From Coleofasciculaceae cyanobacterium (lineage in GTDB: Bacteria > Cyanobacteriota > Cyanobacteriia > Cyanobacteriales > Xenococcaceae): DNA of 64,000 nt. Below are positions 9,655 through 18,755 of the stretch, in pieces. The stretch covers positions 1-64,000 of the forward strand of contig DATNPK010000026.1 of assembly GCA_036703275.1 (NCBI GenBank). Direction: 5' to 3'. Made by a program: the position numbers and the translations under genes. The notes below the pieces were generated by a model that was not told the DNA's origin, did no database searches, and was given only the letters and a program-made list of their open reading frames with translations. How positions within the stretch are numbered: the first letter of the stretch is position 1; the number at the start of each line of letters is the position of its first letter.

Positions 9655-10545
9655 ATGCAAATTAGACGTAGAAATCCTAATCCTAAAGTTAATTCGGCAG
9701 AAGTAGAATATCGCTCAAAAATTCCTAATTGTGAACCTAATCATATTTTAGAAGAGATTGTCTGGCACAAAGAGGTAGAAGTCGATCGCCTGCGCGATCG
9801 CTTGCCTTTAATGCAATTACGACAGCAGGTAGAGGATGTTGCACCTCCCCAAGACTTTTTGGCTGCATTACGTAACGGTAAAACTAATCCTGCTTTAATT
9901 GCCGAAGTTAAGAAAGCCTCGCCTTCTAAAGGAGTAATTAGAGCCGACTTTAATCCAGTAGCGATCGCTCTTGCTTATGAAAAGGGTAATGCAACCTGTC
10001 TATCTGTCTTAACTGATGAGAAGTTCTTCCAAGGAAGCTTTAATAATCTTAGTTTAATCAGACAAGCAGTAGATTTACCTTTGTTGTGCAAAGAGTTTAT
10101 TATCTATCCCTATCAAATTTATTTTGCCCGCGCTCAAGGTGCAGATGCGGTATTATTAATCGCTGCGATCTTAGAAGCCAAAGATCTCAACTATTTTATT
10201 AAAATTACCAAGGCTTTAGGTATGACTCCTTTAATTGAAGTACATACTCTCGAAGAATTAGACCGAGTGCTAAAAATAGACGGTGTTGAGCTAGTCGGTA
10301 TTAATAACCGTAATTTAGCAGATTTTTCAGTTAGCTTACAAACTACTTGTGATATCTTGGCTGCCAGACGAGAAGAGTTAAGCCAACGCAATATTTTGGT
10401 CGTCAGTGAATCTGGTTTACATACCCCAGAAGACTTAAACACCGTCAAAGAAGCAGGAGCAAAAGCAGTCTTAATTGGGGAATCATTGGTTAAACAAGAA
10501 GATATAACACAAGCAGCCTCTAATTTATTTAATTTTGGAAACTAG
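9655..10545 (+). CDS. trpC: Indole-3-glycerol phosphate synthase
   Basis: A 296-aa (beta/alpha)8 enzyme that closes the indole ring from CdRP in tryptophan synthesis. Catalytic-type lysines are in [10 protein letters not shown] (residues 84-93) and CKEF (145-148). Phosphate-binding segments are VGINNRNL near 214 and the late SESGL/IGES segments. It carries an N-terminal extension of about 30 residues, usual in cyanobacterial TrpC. It is not in a trp operon, as is common in cyanobacteria. Confidence 0.95.
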   Translation: MQIRRRNPNPKVNSAEVEYRSKIPNCEPNHILEEIVWHKEVEVDRLRDRLPLMQLRQQVEDVAPPQDFLAALRNGKTNPALIAEVKKASPSKGVIRADFNPVAIALAYEKGNATCLSVLTDEKFFQGSFNNLSLIRQAVDLPLLCKEFIIYPYQIYFARAQGADAVLLIAAILEAKDLNYFIKITKALGMTPLIEVHTLEELDRVLKIDGVELVGINNRNLADFSVSLQTTCDILAARREELSQRNILVVSESGLHTPEDLNTVKEAGAKAVLIGESLVKQEDITQAASNLFNFGN

Positions 10546-10572
10546 AAAAAGATTTGGCAATATACTTAGTTG

Positions 10573-10589
10573 GGTGGGCAATGCCCACC
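10573..10589. repeat. Palindrome GGTGGGCA-A-TGCCCACC between convergent genes
   Basis: An 8-bp perfect inverted repeat around a single A, between the trpC and ppk2 3' ends. It may act as a bidirectional stem. There is no strong U-run on either side, so the terminator role is only possible. A related arm pair occurs at 31729-31783. Confidence 0.55.
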
Positions 10590-10602
10590 TGCTTCATCTA
10601 AC

Positions 10603-11451
10603 CTAATATTCAGTCGGCACAAAATTTTGCATTTCCATTGGTGGGCGTTCATAATCGCTCGCTTCTTCTCTTGCAGGTAATTTGATTTCTTCGACTGGCA
10701 GATCTTCGTAGGGAATACTGTTTAACAGATGGCTAATACAGTTTAGTCGCGCTCGCTTCTTATTATCCGATTCTACTACATTCCAAGGAGATTCAGGAAC
10801 ATCTGTCGCTGCAAACATATCATCTTTAGCTTTGGAGTATTCTACCCATTTTTCTCTGGCTTTTAAGTCCATTGGGCTAATTTTCCAGCGTTTAATCGGA
10901 TCGTTGATTCGAGCTTGAAAACGTTTTTCTTGTTCGCCATCGCTGACTGAGAACCAATATTTAATTAAAATAATGCCCGCTCGCTGAATCATTACTTCAA
11001 ACTCAGGACAAGAACGCATGAATTCATTGTATTCCTCATAAGTACAAAAGTCCATCACTTTCTCTACCCCTGCACGATTGTACCAGCTGCGATCGAATAT
11101 CATTATTTCTCCTGCTGCGGGAAGATTAGCTACATATCTTTGAAAGTACCACTGGTTTTTTTCGCGATCGCTTGGTGTTCCTAAAGCTATAACTTTACAT
11201 ATACGGGAATTTAAACACCCACTAATACGCTTGATTGTTCCGCCTTTACCTGCTGCATCTCTACCTTCAAAAATAACCACCACTTTTAAACCTTTATGTT
11301 TTACCCAGCGTTGCAGCCTAACTAACTCTATCTGTAGCTTAGCTAGTTCTTTTTTGTACTTTTTTTTGCTGAGTTTTTTAGCTTTACCTTGGTCTTTTTT
11401 ACCGTTTGTTTCTAGCTCGGCAACTTGGCTATGATAATTTTGCTTACTCAT
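10603..11451 (-). CDS. ppk2: Polyphosphate kinase 2 family protein
   Basis: A 282-aa PPK2 enzyme, which transfers phosphate between polyphosphate and nucleoside mono- or diphosphates. Walker A is EGRDAAGKGGT at about 62-72 and the lid/Walker B region FDRSWYNRAGVE is at 119-130. Both are hallmarks of PPK2. The lysine-rich N-terminus (residues 18-37) is variable in the family. Single-domain size and motifs fit class I, which favours ADP/ATP or GDP/GTP interconversion; the direction of reaction is not readable here. Confidence 0.92.
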   Translation of the reverse strand: MSKQNYHSQVAELETNGKKDQGKAKKLSKKKYKKELAKLQIELVRLQRWVKHKGLKVVVIFEGRDAAGKGGTIKRISGCLNSRICKVIALGTPSDREKNQWYFQRYVANLPAAGEIMIFDRSWYNRAGVEKVMDFCTYEEYNEFMRSCPEFEVMIQRAGIILIKYWFSVSDGEQEKRFQARINDPIKRWKISPMDLKAREKWVEYSKAKDDMFAATDVPESPWNVVESDNKKRARLNCISHLLNSIPYEDLPVEEIKLPAREEASDYERPPMEMQNFVPTEY

Positions 11452-11684
11452 ATTTTCCTGCCTCTCTATTGATTATTCAAATAACTTACAGCAATTTTTT
11501 CATCAAGAATGTTAGGAGCGAACTTAACTTATGTCTTAATTTTAAGTTTAACTATCTATTCTCAAAAAATTTTATGTACCTTGTTTCTATACCTCGTAAT
11601 CTTAAGGAATAGCGAATTTATTTTCAATAGTTTTAACGATCGTTTTTAATTCAAAAAAGTGTAGTTTAAAAATAAAGCTTGAAA

Positions 11685-12011
11685 ATGAGAAAATTACATT
11701 TAGCAATTTCTACCAATGATATCGAAGCAACGGTGAAAGATTATAGTAAACGCCTAAACACCGAACCATGCTTAGTTATAGCTAAAGAATATGCTCTTTG
11801 GCGTACTAATACTCTTAATGTTTCTGCAAGACAAGACAACTCTTGTTCACCTGGAAGTTTACGGCATTTAGGCTGGGAAGATCCAGCTGCATTTATTATG
11901 TCTGCTGAAACTGATGTCAATGGGATCGTTTGGGAGAATTTTACAGCATCCCAGCAAGCAGAGGAAATTAAAGAAATATGGTCAGAGGTTAATTATCAAC
12001 CTGAACCTTAA
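11685..12011 (+). CDS. VOC/glyoxalase-like small protein
   Basis: A 108-aa protein from the ATG at 11685; a TTG six bases upstream is in frame but less likely. The start KLHLAISTNDIEATVKDYSK fits the first beta-alpha unit of the vicinal oxygen chelate fold, where a small molecule is bound by paired modules. The rest is only weakly similar (LRHLGWEDP), and metal ligands cannot be assigned with confidence, although HLAIS and RHLGWE offer His and Glu. Function unknown. It stands alone between ppk2 and surE. Confidence 0.6.
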   Translation: MRKLHLAISTNDIEATVKDYSKRLNTEPCLVIAKEYALWRTNTLNVSARQDNSCSPGSLRHLGWEDPAAFIMSAETDVNGIVWENFTASQQAEEIKEIWSEVNYQPEP

Positions 12012-12307
12012 AACTTTCGTTCTTTTTCTGGTTTAATTTTTGCTGTTTCTCAAGCAGGAATAATCAACTTCCAGGCTGGTTTCAAAATATCTAGCAGACG
12101 TGGGCGTAAATAAATTTACCATTAGTAAATCCTAGAAGCACCGCAATTAAATACTTCTGACTTCTGTACGGACGTTCCATCGAACGTCTCTACTTCTGAC
12201 TTTATGCGAAGCGATGCTAGCGAGTTGCTAGAGTTATAGGTCAAATTTGCGATCGCCCTCCAGAAATTTTATTTTCCCAACTCTGCCAAGTGCGATCAAA
12301 TTTGAAT
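12012..12307. other. Intergenic region with inverted-repeat debris
   Basis: A 296-bp stretch without a convincing gene. It contains a GGACGTTCCATCGAACGTC palindrome at about 12171-12189 and a partial copy (ATGCGAAGCGATGC, near 12204) of the interspersed repeat. Confidence 0.5.
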
Positions 12308-13105
12308 CTAGTTAAAAAAATCTTGTTGATAAAGATGTTTAACTATTGCTGCATCAGTAAGGTTGTATTGCAAAGGGGTAATAGTAATATAGCGATCGCG
12401 AATTGCTTGAACATCAGTCAAAATATGAGGCGGTAAATTAACATCTTCTGGCTGCTCAATATCTTCGACAATTTCTCCTTCTAACCAATAATAACTTTTG
12501 CCACGCGGGTCGAGTCTTTTGGCAAATTTTTCAATATAGCGCCGCAAACCCTGACGCGTCACCATCACCCCCGCTATTTGTGAAGCTTCTACAGGGGGAA
12601 TATTAACGCTAAGTAAAGGTGGTTTAGGATAATCCTCATCTGCCAATTGCTTGACCAGTTTAAGGGCAAAATCAGCAGCAGGTTGAAACTCAAAAGCCGA
12701 AAAGCTCGCCAAACTAAATGCTACACTGGGAATGCCTTCCAAAGCTCCTTCCATTGCAGCCGATACCGTTCCAGAATATAGAACATCAGTACCCAAATTT
12801 GGACCATGATTAATCCCCGAATAAACAAAATCGGGACGAATTTTTAAGACAGCGCTGAGGGCAAACTTAACACAGTCGGCGGGAGTGCCAGAACAAGACC
12901 ATGCAACTACATTGCGATCGAAGATAGAATCAACTTCTTTGGCTCTAATTGGCTGGTGAAGGGTTAAACCGTGTCCAGTAGCCGAACGTTCGCGATCTGG
13001 GCAAACCACCGTCACCTGATGACCAGCTTGAGCAAGAGTATCAGCTAAAGTCCGCACGCCTAAAGCAAAAATACCATCATCGTTGCTAATCAAAATATTG
13101 CTCAT
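12308..13105 (-). CDS. surE: 5'-nucleotidase SurE
   Basis: A 265-aa survival protein E, a metal-dependent phosphatase for nucleoside monophosphates and short polyphosphates. The metal-site aspartates D9 and D10 are in [10 protein letters not shown]. The conserved block [19 protein letters not shown] near 98-116 and DCVKFAL are also present. The length is normal. The ATG overlaps the stop of the kinase-like fragment upstream (TAATGA-type junction), so the two may be translationally coupled. Confidence 0.95.
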   Translation of the reverse strand: MSNILISNDDGIFALGVRTLADTLAQAGHQVTVVCPDRERSATGHGLTLHQPIRAKEVDSIFDRNVVAWSCSGTPADCVKFALSAVLKIRPDFVYSGINHGPNLGTDVLYSGTVSAAMEGALEGIPSVAFSLASFSAFEFQPAADFALKLVKQLADEDYPKPPLLSVNIPPVEASQIAGVMVTRQGLRRYIEKFAKRLDPRGKSYYWLEGEIVEDIEQPEDVNLPPHILTDVQAIRDRYITITPLQYNLTDAAIVKHLYQQDFFN

Positions 13106-13344
13106 TAATCATCCGCTAGGTTGAAATTAATCATTGCTACAAACCATAGCAAAAAATAGCTTGAAGAAACGTTTAAGTCTATTATTTTCCAGTTACTCGG
13201 TTGCTGGAATAACAAAACTTTTACAGCCACGTAATTATTGCTTTTTAAATCTAAAGCTTTATGAGTTGTTCCTCCTAGTCCTTCTCCTAAAAAATCTATG
13301 ATACTGTATTGTTCTATTATTAATTCTCTCAAGCGATGTAGCAT
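13105..13344 (-). pseudogene. N-terminal fragment of a Ser/Thr protein kinase
   Basis: A 79-aa reading frame beginning with the first kinase subdomains: a glycine-rich loop FLGEGLGGTTHKA at about residues 18-30 and the ATP lysine in VAVKVL. The NWKIIDL that follows resembles cyanobacterial kinases (DWK.IEL.E.E...L). After about residue 58 it diverges to unrelated sequence and stops at surE, so the catalytic HRD and DFG segments are missing. It is most likely a deletion remnant fused to the surE junction. A short functional peptide is not excluded. Confidence 0.65.
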
Positions 13345-13533
13345 TTTTAAAACTTTGTTGAAGTCGCAAATATTGTATACCAGAATCGTGCCTTATAACG
13401 CGCAGCGTTTAGCGCATGAGTGTCAATAGTTAATTATCATTCGTAGTCTAGTTAAAATAAAAATAGCAGTATTGTTCGCTCAAACAAACCAGAAAGTAAC
13501 TACAAATATATTTAAGATTTGAAATTCAGGAAA

Positions 13534-14406
13534 ATGGCTACTTTACAGCAAAAAAGAACAGAAAACATTGAGGGTAATTTCTACGTTGACTCTAGCTGTA
13601 TCGACTGCGATACTTGCCGTTGGATTGCCCCTGAAGTATATAATCGTCAAACATCTCAATCAGCGGTATATCATCAACCATCCACAGATAAGGAAGAATT
13701 GCTGGCAATGCAGGCTCTTTTGGCTTGTCCTACCGCTTCTATTGGCACAGTAAATAAACCAACGGGAATTAAGCAAGCGCAACAGACTTTTCCGATCCCA
13801 ATCGAAAACAATGTTTATTACTGTGGCTATCATTCAGCGGCCTCTTATGGTGCAGCTAGCTATTTTATCCAACGACCAGAAGGCAATATTTTAATTGATT
13901 CACCTCGATTTGCTGCACCGCTAGTTAAGCAGATCGAAAAAATGGGTGGCATCAAATATATGTACCTTACCCATCAAGACGATGTTGCCGATCATCAAAA
14001 GTTTCAGCAGCATTTTAATTGCGAGCGTATTTTACATCAAGACGACATTCAGCCAGCTACCAAAGAAGTTGAAATTAAACTATCAGGATACGAACCTGTA
14101 GAATTAGCTCGAGATCTACAAATTATCCCTGTACCAGGACATAGCAAGGGTCATACAGTATTGCTTTATCAAAACAAGTTTCTCTTCACAGGAGATCATC
14201 TAGCTTGGTCGTCTTATCTTGAGCAGCTTTCTGCTTTTCCTCGTTTTTGCTGGTATTCCTGGACAGAACAAATAAAATCAATGGAAAAACTGGCTAACTA
14301 CACTTTTCAGTGGGTTTTGCCTGGTCATGGTCGTCGCTATCACGGTGATGTTGCTACTGTTAAACAGCAAATGCAGCTGTGTATTAGTTGGATGAAACAA
14401 CAATAA
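13534..14406 (+). CDS. Ferredoxin-like domain fused to MBL-fold hydrolase
   Basis: A 290-aa protein from the ATG at 13534; an in-frame TTG at 13519 would add five residues. Residues 18-70 have a single-cluster ferredoxin pattern, C22-x2-C25-x2-C28 ... C65-P. Residues 95-285 form a metallo-beta-lactamase fold with THQDDVADH, PVPGHSKGH, FTGDHLAW and VLPGHGRRYH as metal-site motifs. The first motif departs from the usual HxHxDH, so only some ligands are canonical. The arrangement suggests a redox-linked hydrolase. The substrate is unknown. Confidence 0.85.
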   Translation: MATLQQKRTENIEGNFYVDSSCIDCDTCRWIAPEVYNRQTSQSAVYHQPSTDKEELLAMQALLACPTASIGTVNKPTGIKQAQQTFPIPIENNVYYCGYHSAASYGAASYFIQRPEGNILIDSPRFAAPLVKQIEKMGGIKYMYLTHQDDVADHQKFQQHFNCERILHQDDIQPATKEVEIKLSGYEPVELARDLQIIPVPGHSKGHTVLLYQNKFLFTGDHLAWSSYLEQLSAFPRFCWYSWTEQIKSMEKLANYTFQWVLPGHGRRYHGDVATVKQQMQLCISWMKQQ

Positions 14407-14519
14407 AAATCAACTACCCACGCAAAAATTTTTACAATAAATTGTTGGTTTATAGTTTCTTAAATCTACTAGGGAATACTAGTTTTATAGACCAAATTTA
14501 AAGTTAGGAAGAAATTTTC

Positions 14520-15734
14520 ATGTTACCAGGATGGGTGGTTTCTCGAACTATTCCTGTTGAGACTCTTGTAGGTTTAATCACGGGTCAATACAAACTCTAT
14601 GGTGGAGTAATACGCCATGCAGCAGGTACACCATATGCGGGGCAAATAATTAGACATTTAATTCCTACTACACTAAGTCCACTTGGTGCTATTCCAGGAC
14701 TTAACTTTATTCCAGGTATTATTGCTTACTCTCAACTGAATCAAGTAAAGGAGATGAATAAGTTCACTACCCATCAGTTGATGCAGATGTCTGGGCAGAT
14801 TTCCTCGCTATCTCGAACTACCCAACAAGTTCTTCAAATTGCCACAGGGACAGCATACCTATCTGGTTTAGGTTTGACCATAAGTTGTATTGGCTTTGCT
14901 TTAATTAACAAAAAGCTTAACACTATTGACAGCAAGCTCAAAGATATTCAGAAAGATATTAAGGCGATCGAATATTTTCTTGAGAGTAGCGAGCGAGCTA
15001 AACTACGTGCTGCTTTGAATGCTTTATTAAAAATCGATGCAAAAACCGCAATAGAACATCGTCATACGATTCTACACAACTCTAGAAATGTTCTTGCCGA
15101 AATCAATATGCGCTATCGAGAACTTTTATCTGAAGCAGACAAGATTGAAACGGCAACGATCTACGAAGAATACTTTTCTCTAACTGCTTTATCTCAAATT
15201 CGATGTACCGCAGAGTTGGGAATGCTAGATATTGCTTGTAAAGAGATAGAAGAAATTAATTTGTTCTGGCAAACTCAAGCTCGTCGTATTGCTAAAGAAA
15301 TATTAGTAGGAATGTATCCAGAGAGATTTTTGGCAACTGATTTTGCAGATGATGTATCAATTACCGAATTGGTTGAGTGGTTAGATTTTACCTATCAGGA
15401 AAACAAGGGCTTGTGCTGGATCGATGAGTTGAGACTTGACATGAATGAGGTATGGTATTGCAGTTGGCTCAAAAATAATTATTCAGGACTAAATAAAAAT
15501 AAAGGAATTGGCATAGAAAGAGAAAAAAAGATTATTATCCCTAGTTTGAGAAAACTCATTGCCAGAAGTTCAATTTTTGAAAGTTATACTGCACAATATG
15601 AACTTTTAGAAGCTCAACAAATCAAGCCCTCAGATTTGGAACAGCAGGTTGCTAATTTACCAGAATCATCATTGGTTGAAGGTTATTTAATTTTAGAATC
15701 AACTCAAAAAGAAGTTGTAGAAGTAGCAGTATAA
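14520..15734 (+). CDS. Unknown 404-aa protein with hydrophobic N-terminal half
   Basis: I do not recognise a characterised family. The N-terminal 70 residues are rich in Gly, Pro and Ile with a repeated LI.G/IPG pattern. Residues around 110-130 form a probable membrane helix (TAYLSGLGLTISCIGFALI). This is followed by a heptad-like coiled coil (NTIDSKLKDIQKDIKAIEYFLES, positions about 133-155), then a long helical C-terminal domain ending in an acidic, valine-rich tail. No enzymatic motif is visible. Such a membrane helix plus coiled coil would fit a pore-forming or membrane-tethered effector, but that is only a guess. It has its own ribosome site (AGGAAG). Confidence 0.7.
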   Translation: MLPGWVVSRTIPVETLVGLITGQYKLYGGVIRHAAGTPYAGQIIRHLIPTTLSPLGAIPGLNFIPGIIAYSQLNQVKEMNKFTTHQLMQMSGQISSLSRTTQQVLQIATGTAYLSGLGLTISCIGFALINKKLNTIDSKLKDIQKDIKAIEYFLESSERAKLRAALNALLKIDAKTAIEHRHTILHNSRNVLAEINMRYRELLSEADKIETATIYEEYFSLTALSQIRCTAELGMLDIACKEIEEINLFWQTQARRIAKEILVGMYPERFLATDFADDVSITELVEWLDFTYQENKGLCWIDELRLDMNEVWYCSWLKNNYSGLNKNKGIGIEREKKIIIPSLRKLIARSSIFESYTAQYELLEAQQIKPSDLEQQVANLPESSLVEGYLILESTQKEVVEVAV

Positions 15735-15783
15735 AAAGTTTTTAAAATATAAATACCATAGCTTTCTACTCAATGCTACAAAA

Positions 15784-15838
15784 AAGGATAAGAAACCAAA
15801 GACGCTAATCTTACAATCTCTTATCCCGTCTATTTTTT
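15784..15838. terminator. Likely bidirectional terminator between the 404-aa gene and psbV
   Basis: GGATAAGA and TCTTATCC form an 8-bp stem around a 24-nt loop, with a T-rich run (CTATTTTTT) after it on the plus strand. It lies between convergent genes. The loop is long, so strength is uncertain. Confidence 0.5.
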
Positions 15839-15878
15839 AAAAATTTAGCTAAGAGCTAACAGCTAACAGCTTTAAATT

Positions 15879-16370
15879 CTAGTTGTAAACCTTACCGCCA
15901 CCCCAAAGGATGCCGCGGATTTCGGGTTGAATTAGAATATGTCCTGCAACAGCCTGTAGATCTTCATCAGTCAAATTACGCATAATTGGATAAAGATCCG
16001 AGCGGGTAGTATTGGGGTGAAATTCATAAATATCTTTCTCGCCATCATAGGTTGTAGGATGCTTAAGATAATCAACAATTCCCTCGATATTGTCTCTAGC
16101 AGGATATGCACCAGACAATGCAGTTAAACCCAAATTAACGTTAGGATTAGTTTTAGTCACGCCACCTTTATGACAGTAGGTACAGCTATTAACAAATACT
16201 TTTTGTCCTTGTTTAACTTCTTTTAGACTCAAAGTGATTGTGTCACCTTTGTCATTACGTGGAACAGTACGAATACTTTCGTCTAGTTCAACTGCATTAA
16301 CGCTACCAATATTAAATTGAATTGCCAAAAATAGAGCAGCTATAGCAGCCAATAAAAATCGCTTCAACAT
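15879..16370 (-). CDS. psbV: Cytochrome c550, extrinsic photosystem II subunit
   Basis: 163 aa from the ATG at 16370, which has GAGGAG 5 nt upstream; the longer frame begins with a TTG inside the ribosome site. A signal peptide ends at about SVNA, before VELDE, matching the mature PsbV N-terminus. The heme c attachment CTYCH lies near residue 63-67 and the C-terminus is GGGKVYN. PsbV sits on the lumen side of photosystem II and stabilises the oxygen-evolving cluster. Confidence 0.96.
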   Translation of the reverse strand: MLKRFLLAAIAALFLAIQFNIGSVNAVELDESIRTVPRNDKGDTITLSLKEVKQGQKVFVNSCTYCHKGGVTKTNPNVNLGLTALSGAYPARDNIEGIVDYLKHPTTYDGEKDIYEFHPNTTRSDLYPIMRNLTDEDLQAVAGHILIQPEIRGILWGGGKVYN

Positions 16371-16538
16371 TGTTCTCCTCAAAGTTTTAATTTGATCGAG
16401 GTGCTATTTGTGATGCACCAGTATACATAATCTTCAGTTACTTATCTTGACAGAGTACTGATATGGTTCATAAAAACGGTAACCAATCTTATCGCCGTGA
16501 ACAGATATAGAAACTATGGTCACTAAAATAAATTGCTT

Positions 16539-16727
16539 TTACTTAGCTTCTGAATTGGTCTTAGTGGCCAAAATTTCCATGATTATTGTTTTGGCATCTT
16601 CTAATGCTAAACAGGTGCGTTCATTTTTATAGTTGATTTTAAAGCGATCGCAAAGCTCAAATACGGCTTGTTCTTCAAGCTTATATTCTGCTGCAATATC
16701 AGCAATTGACAGTTCTGCAAAACCCAT
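16539..16727 (-). CDS. Small conserved protein, helix-turn-helix-like
   Basis: A 62-aa protein. The first half, LSIADIAAEYKLEEQAVFELCDRFKINY, looks like the short helical domain found at the N-terminus of bacterial IF-2, or a winged-helix DNA-reading unit. The second half is LALEDAKTIIMEIL. Short proteins of this kind occur widely in cyanobacteria, often near photosynthesis genes. It lies 157 bp upstream of psbV on the same strand. Function unknown. Confidence 0.7.
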   Translation of the reverse strand: MGFAELSIADIAAEYKLEEQAVFELCDRFKINYKNERTCLALEDAKTIIMEILATKTNSEAK

Positions 16728-16973
16728 AAGTACGGTCTATCTAAATCTTTTTAATGAAGACTAAATGATTAATAAATGGTCAGAATTCAGTAATTATGTA
16801 TTATACTAGGATTTCGTTTAAGTCGAGACAAGCAATAATACTCAGCACAACTGTTTGCTCCCAAATATTATTAGCTATCATCTCATTTAATAGAACTTAT
16901 TGCTGCACAAATTTGACTGATTTCATTAGAAATGTCGCTTCAGGTAAAGAAAACGATCTTGTTAGGTTAGCTA

Positions 16974-17750
16974 TCAGCTGTTAGCTTTGGCGGTCGTATG
17001 AGGGAACAACAAAGAGCGCAAATCCACTACTTGACCAATTACCGCGATCGCTGGTGCTTGAAATTGTGTAGCTGCAACTTGTTCGACGATGGTGACTAAA
17101 GTTCCAATTAGTTGAGTCTGGTCTGGTCTGGTTCCCCAACGAATCAAAGCAATGGGGGTTTGGGGAGTCATACCTCCTGCTAATAACAGAGGAATAATCC
17201 GCGGCAAATTGTGTACTCCCATATAGATGACAATCGTTTCCGAACCTTGAGCGATCGCCTGCCAGTTCACTTCTGGGCGATATTTTTCGGTGGCTTCGTG
17301 TCCAGTCACAAAAGTAACCGATGAATTATAGTGACGATGGGTAACGGGAATGCCTGCATAGGCTGGAGCAGCAATTCCTGAAGTGATTCCTGGGACGACC
17401 TCTACCTCTACCCCTGCTTTGACCAAATCGGCCATTTCTTCCCCGCCTCTACCAAAAACAAAGGGATCGCCCCCTTTGAGACGCACTACAATGGGGTTAG
17501 TTTCAGCTTTTAGTCGCAATAAATCTGTTGTCTGAGCTTGAGGCAAAGAATGACGATCCTTGCGCTTGCCTGCGTTAATTTTTTCGGCTTGAGGGTCGAT
17601 CATGGCTAGTATTTCAGCGCTAACCAAGGCATCATAAATAACTACATCAGCGTGTTCTAAGAGAGTTTTTCCTTTGATCGTCAGTAATCCAGGATCTCCT
17701 GGACCTGCTCCCACCAAATAAACCTTACCTATATATTTTCGTTGATTCAT
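16974..17750 (-). CDS. cobA: Uroporphyrinogen-III C-methyltransferase
   Basis: A 258-aa SUMT, which methylates uroporphyrinogen III at C2 and C7 to precorrin-2, the branch to siroheme and cobalamin. The family signatures VYLVGAGPGDPGLLTIKG near the start and LKGGDPFVFGRGGEE near 89-103 are present. It is a single-domain enzyme without CysG-type dehydrogenase/chelatase. It follows sirB by 3 bp, so the two are certainly co-transcribed and supply siroheme for nitrite and sulfite reductases. Confidence 0.95.
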   Translation of the reverse strand: MNQRKYIGKVYLVGAGPGDPGLLTIKGKTLLEHADVVIYDALVSAEILAMIDPQAEKINAGKRKDRHSLPQAQTTDLLRLKAETNPIVVRLKGGDPFVFGRGGEEMADLVKAGVEVEVVPGITSGIAAPAYAGIPVTHRHYNSSVTFVTGHEATEKYRPEVNWQAIAQGSETIVIYMGVHNLPRIIPLLLAGGMTPQTPIALIRWGTRPDQTQLIGTLVTIVEQVAATQFQAPAIAVIGQVVDLRSLLFPHTTAKANS

Positions 17751-17753
17751 AGT

Positions 17754-18554
17754 TTAAGCTTCCTGGGCAATCAATTCCGCTAAAACTTCGGTTGCTCCTA
17801 ATGGCTGACCCAAAACTAATTCCACCTGAGTATGCTTTTGTTGGAGGAGGGCAATTTCTTGAGTGATCGCCTCAGTAATTTTCCCAGGAAACAAAAAATA
17901 GGGCACAATTGCCATCTTTTTAGTGCCAGATGCTATTTGTAATTCAATATGTTGAGCAAATTTAGGTGCAACAGACCAATAGGCGATCGTCGCGTTCAAC
18001 TGGCTAGCCAAGTTTTGGTAGTAATTATTTACTCCCGATAACCGACTTCCGTGAGCAATTAAAATACGCGTTTGAGCCGATAGTTCGGCAAATTTACGTG
18101 ATAGCAGTGGAACTATTCCCGAATATTTACCTAAATACGGAGATAATTCAATAGTAACTTGATTATTAATTTGTTTTATGGCTAAAGCAATTTCAGCGGG
18201 AATATCTTGCTGAACATGAACTCCAGGCGCTAAAAATAACGGTATAACCTTAATCTGCTCGAGTCCTTGCTGTTTTGCTTTTTGAGCAAAGTTCACTAAG
18301 GTTTCGTTTAAAGATGTGGGAGCTAACTCCAAAGCAGCTACGTCTATCAAAGGCTCTTTTGACAACAAATCTGAGGTGATGAGCGTTTTCAGCTCATAAT
18401 TGGGCAACCTTGTCTTATAGCAATTTAGCTGAGCTAATATGTTTTTAGATTTATACTTGGTTACCAATAATTGTCTTAGGTCAGAAGCCGCAGCTTGAGT
18501 TCGACAGTCCCTACTACCGTGAAAAACCAATAAATAAGCGTAAGATAAAATCAA
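17754..18554 (-). CDS. sirB: Sirohydrochlorin chelatase (CbiX/SirB type)
   Basis: A 266-aa two-lobed chelatase that inserts Fe(II) or Co(II) into sirohydrochlorin. The active-site histidine lies in VFHGSRDCRTQ near the N-terminus and the second lobe repeats the pattern as LIAHGSRLSGV. The long, duplicated CbiX form fits the length. Gene order sirB then cobA, 3 bp apart, supports the siroheme role; cobalt insertion for B12 is also possible. Confidence 0.9.
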   Translation of the reverse strand: MILSYAYLLVFHGSRDCRTQAAASDLRQLLVTKYKSKNILAQLNCYKTRLPNYELKTLITSDLLSKEPLIDVAALELAPTSLNETLVNFAQKAKQQGLEQIKVIPLFLAPGVHVQQDIPAEIALAIKQINNQVTIELSPYLGKYSGIVPLLSRKFAELSAQTRILIAHGSRLSGVNNYYQNLASQLNATIAYWSVAPKFAQHIELQIASGTKKMAIVPYFLFPGKITEAITQEIALLQQKHTQVELVLGQPLGATEVLAELIAQEA

Positions 18555-18755
18555 ATAAATTACCCAGAGCGTAAATGAATTAGCTAGAGAAACTTAAACA
18601 GTTAATCTCTAAAATTATAACGATTAGAACAGTTTATTCTGTAGTAAATGATATATCTTAAATGTAAGTATTAGTATTTATACTAATATAGCTGTCAAAA
18701 TAAATTAAAAATCTAATCTATCACCGTAAAAATTAAAACTTTCTAGACTTATAAT

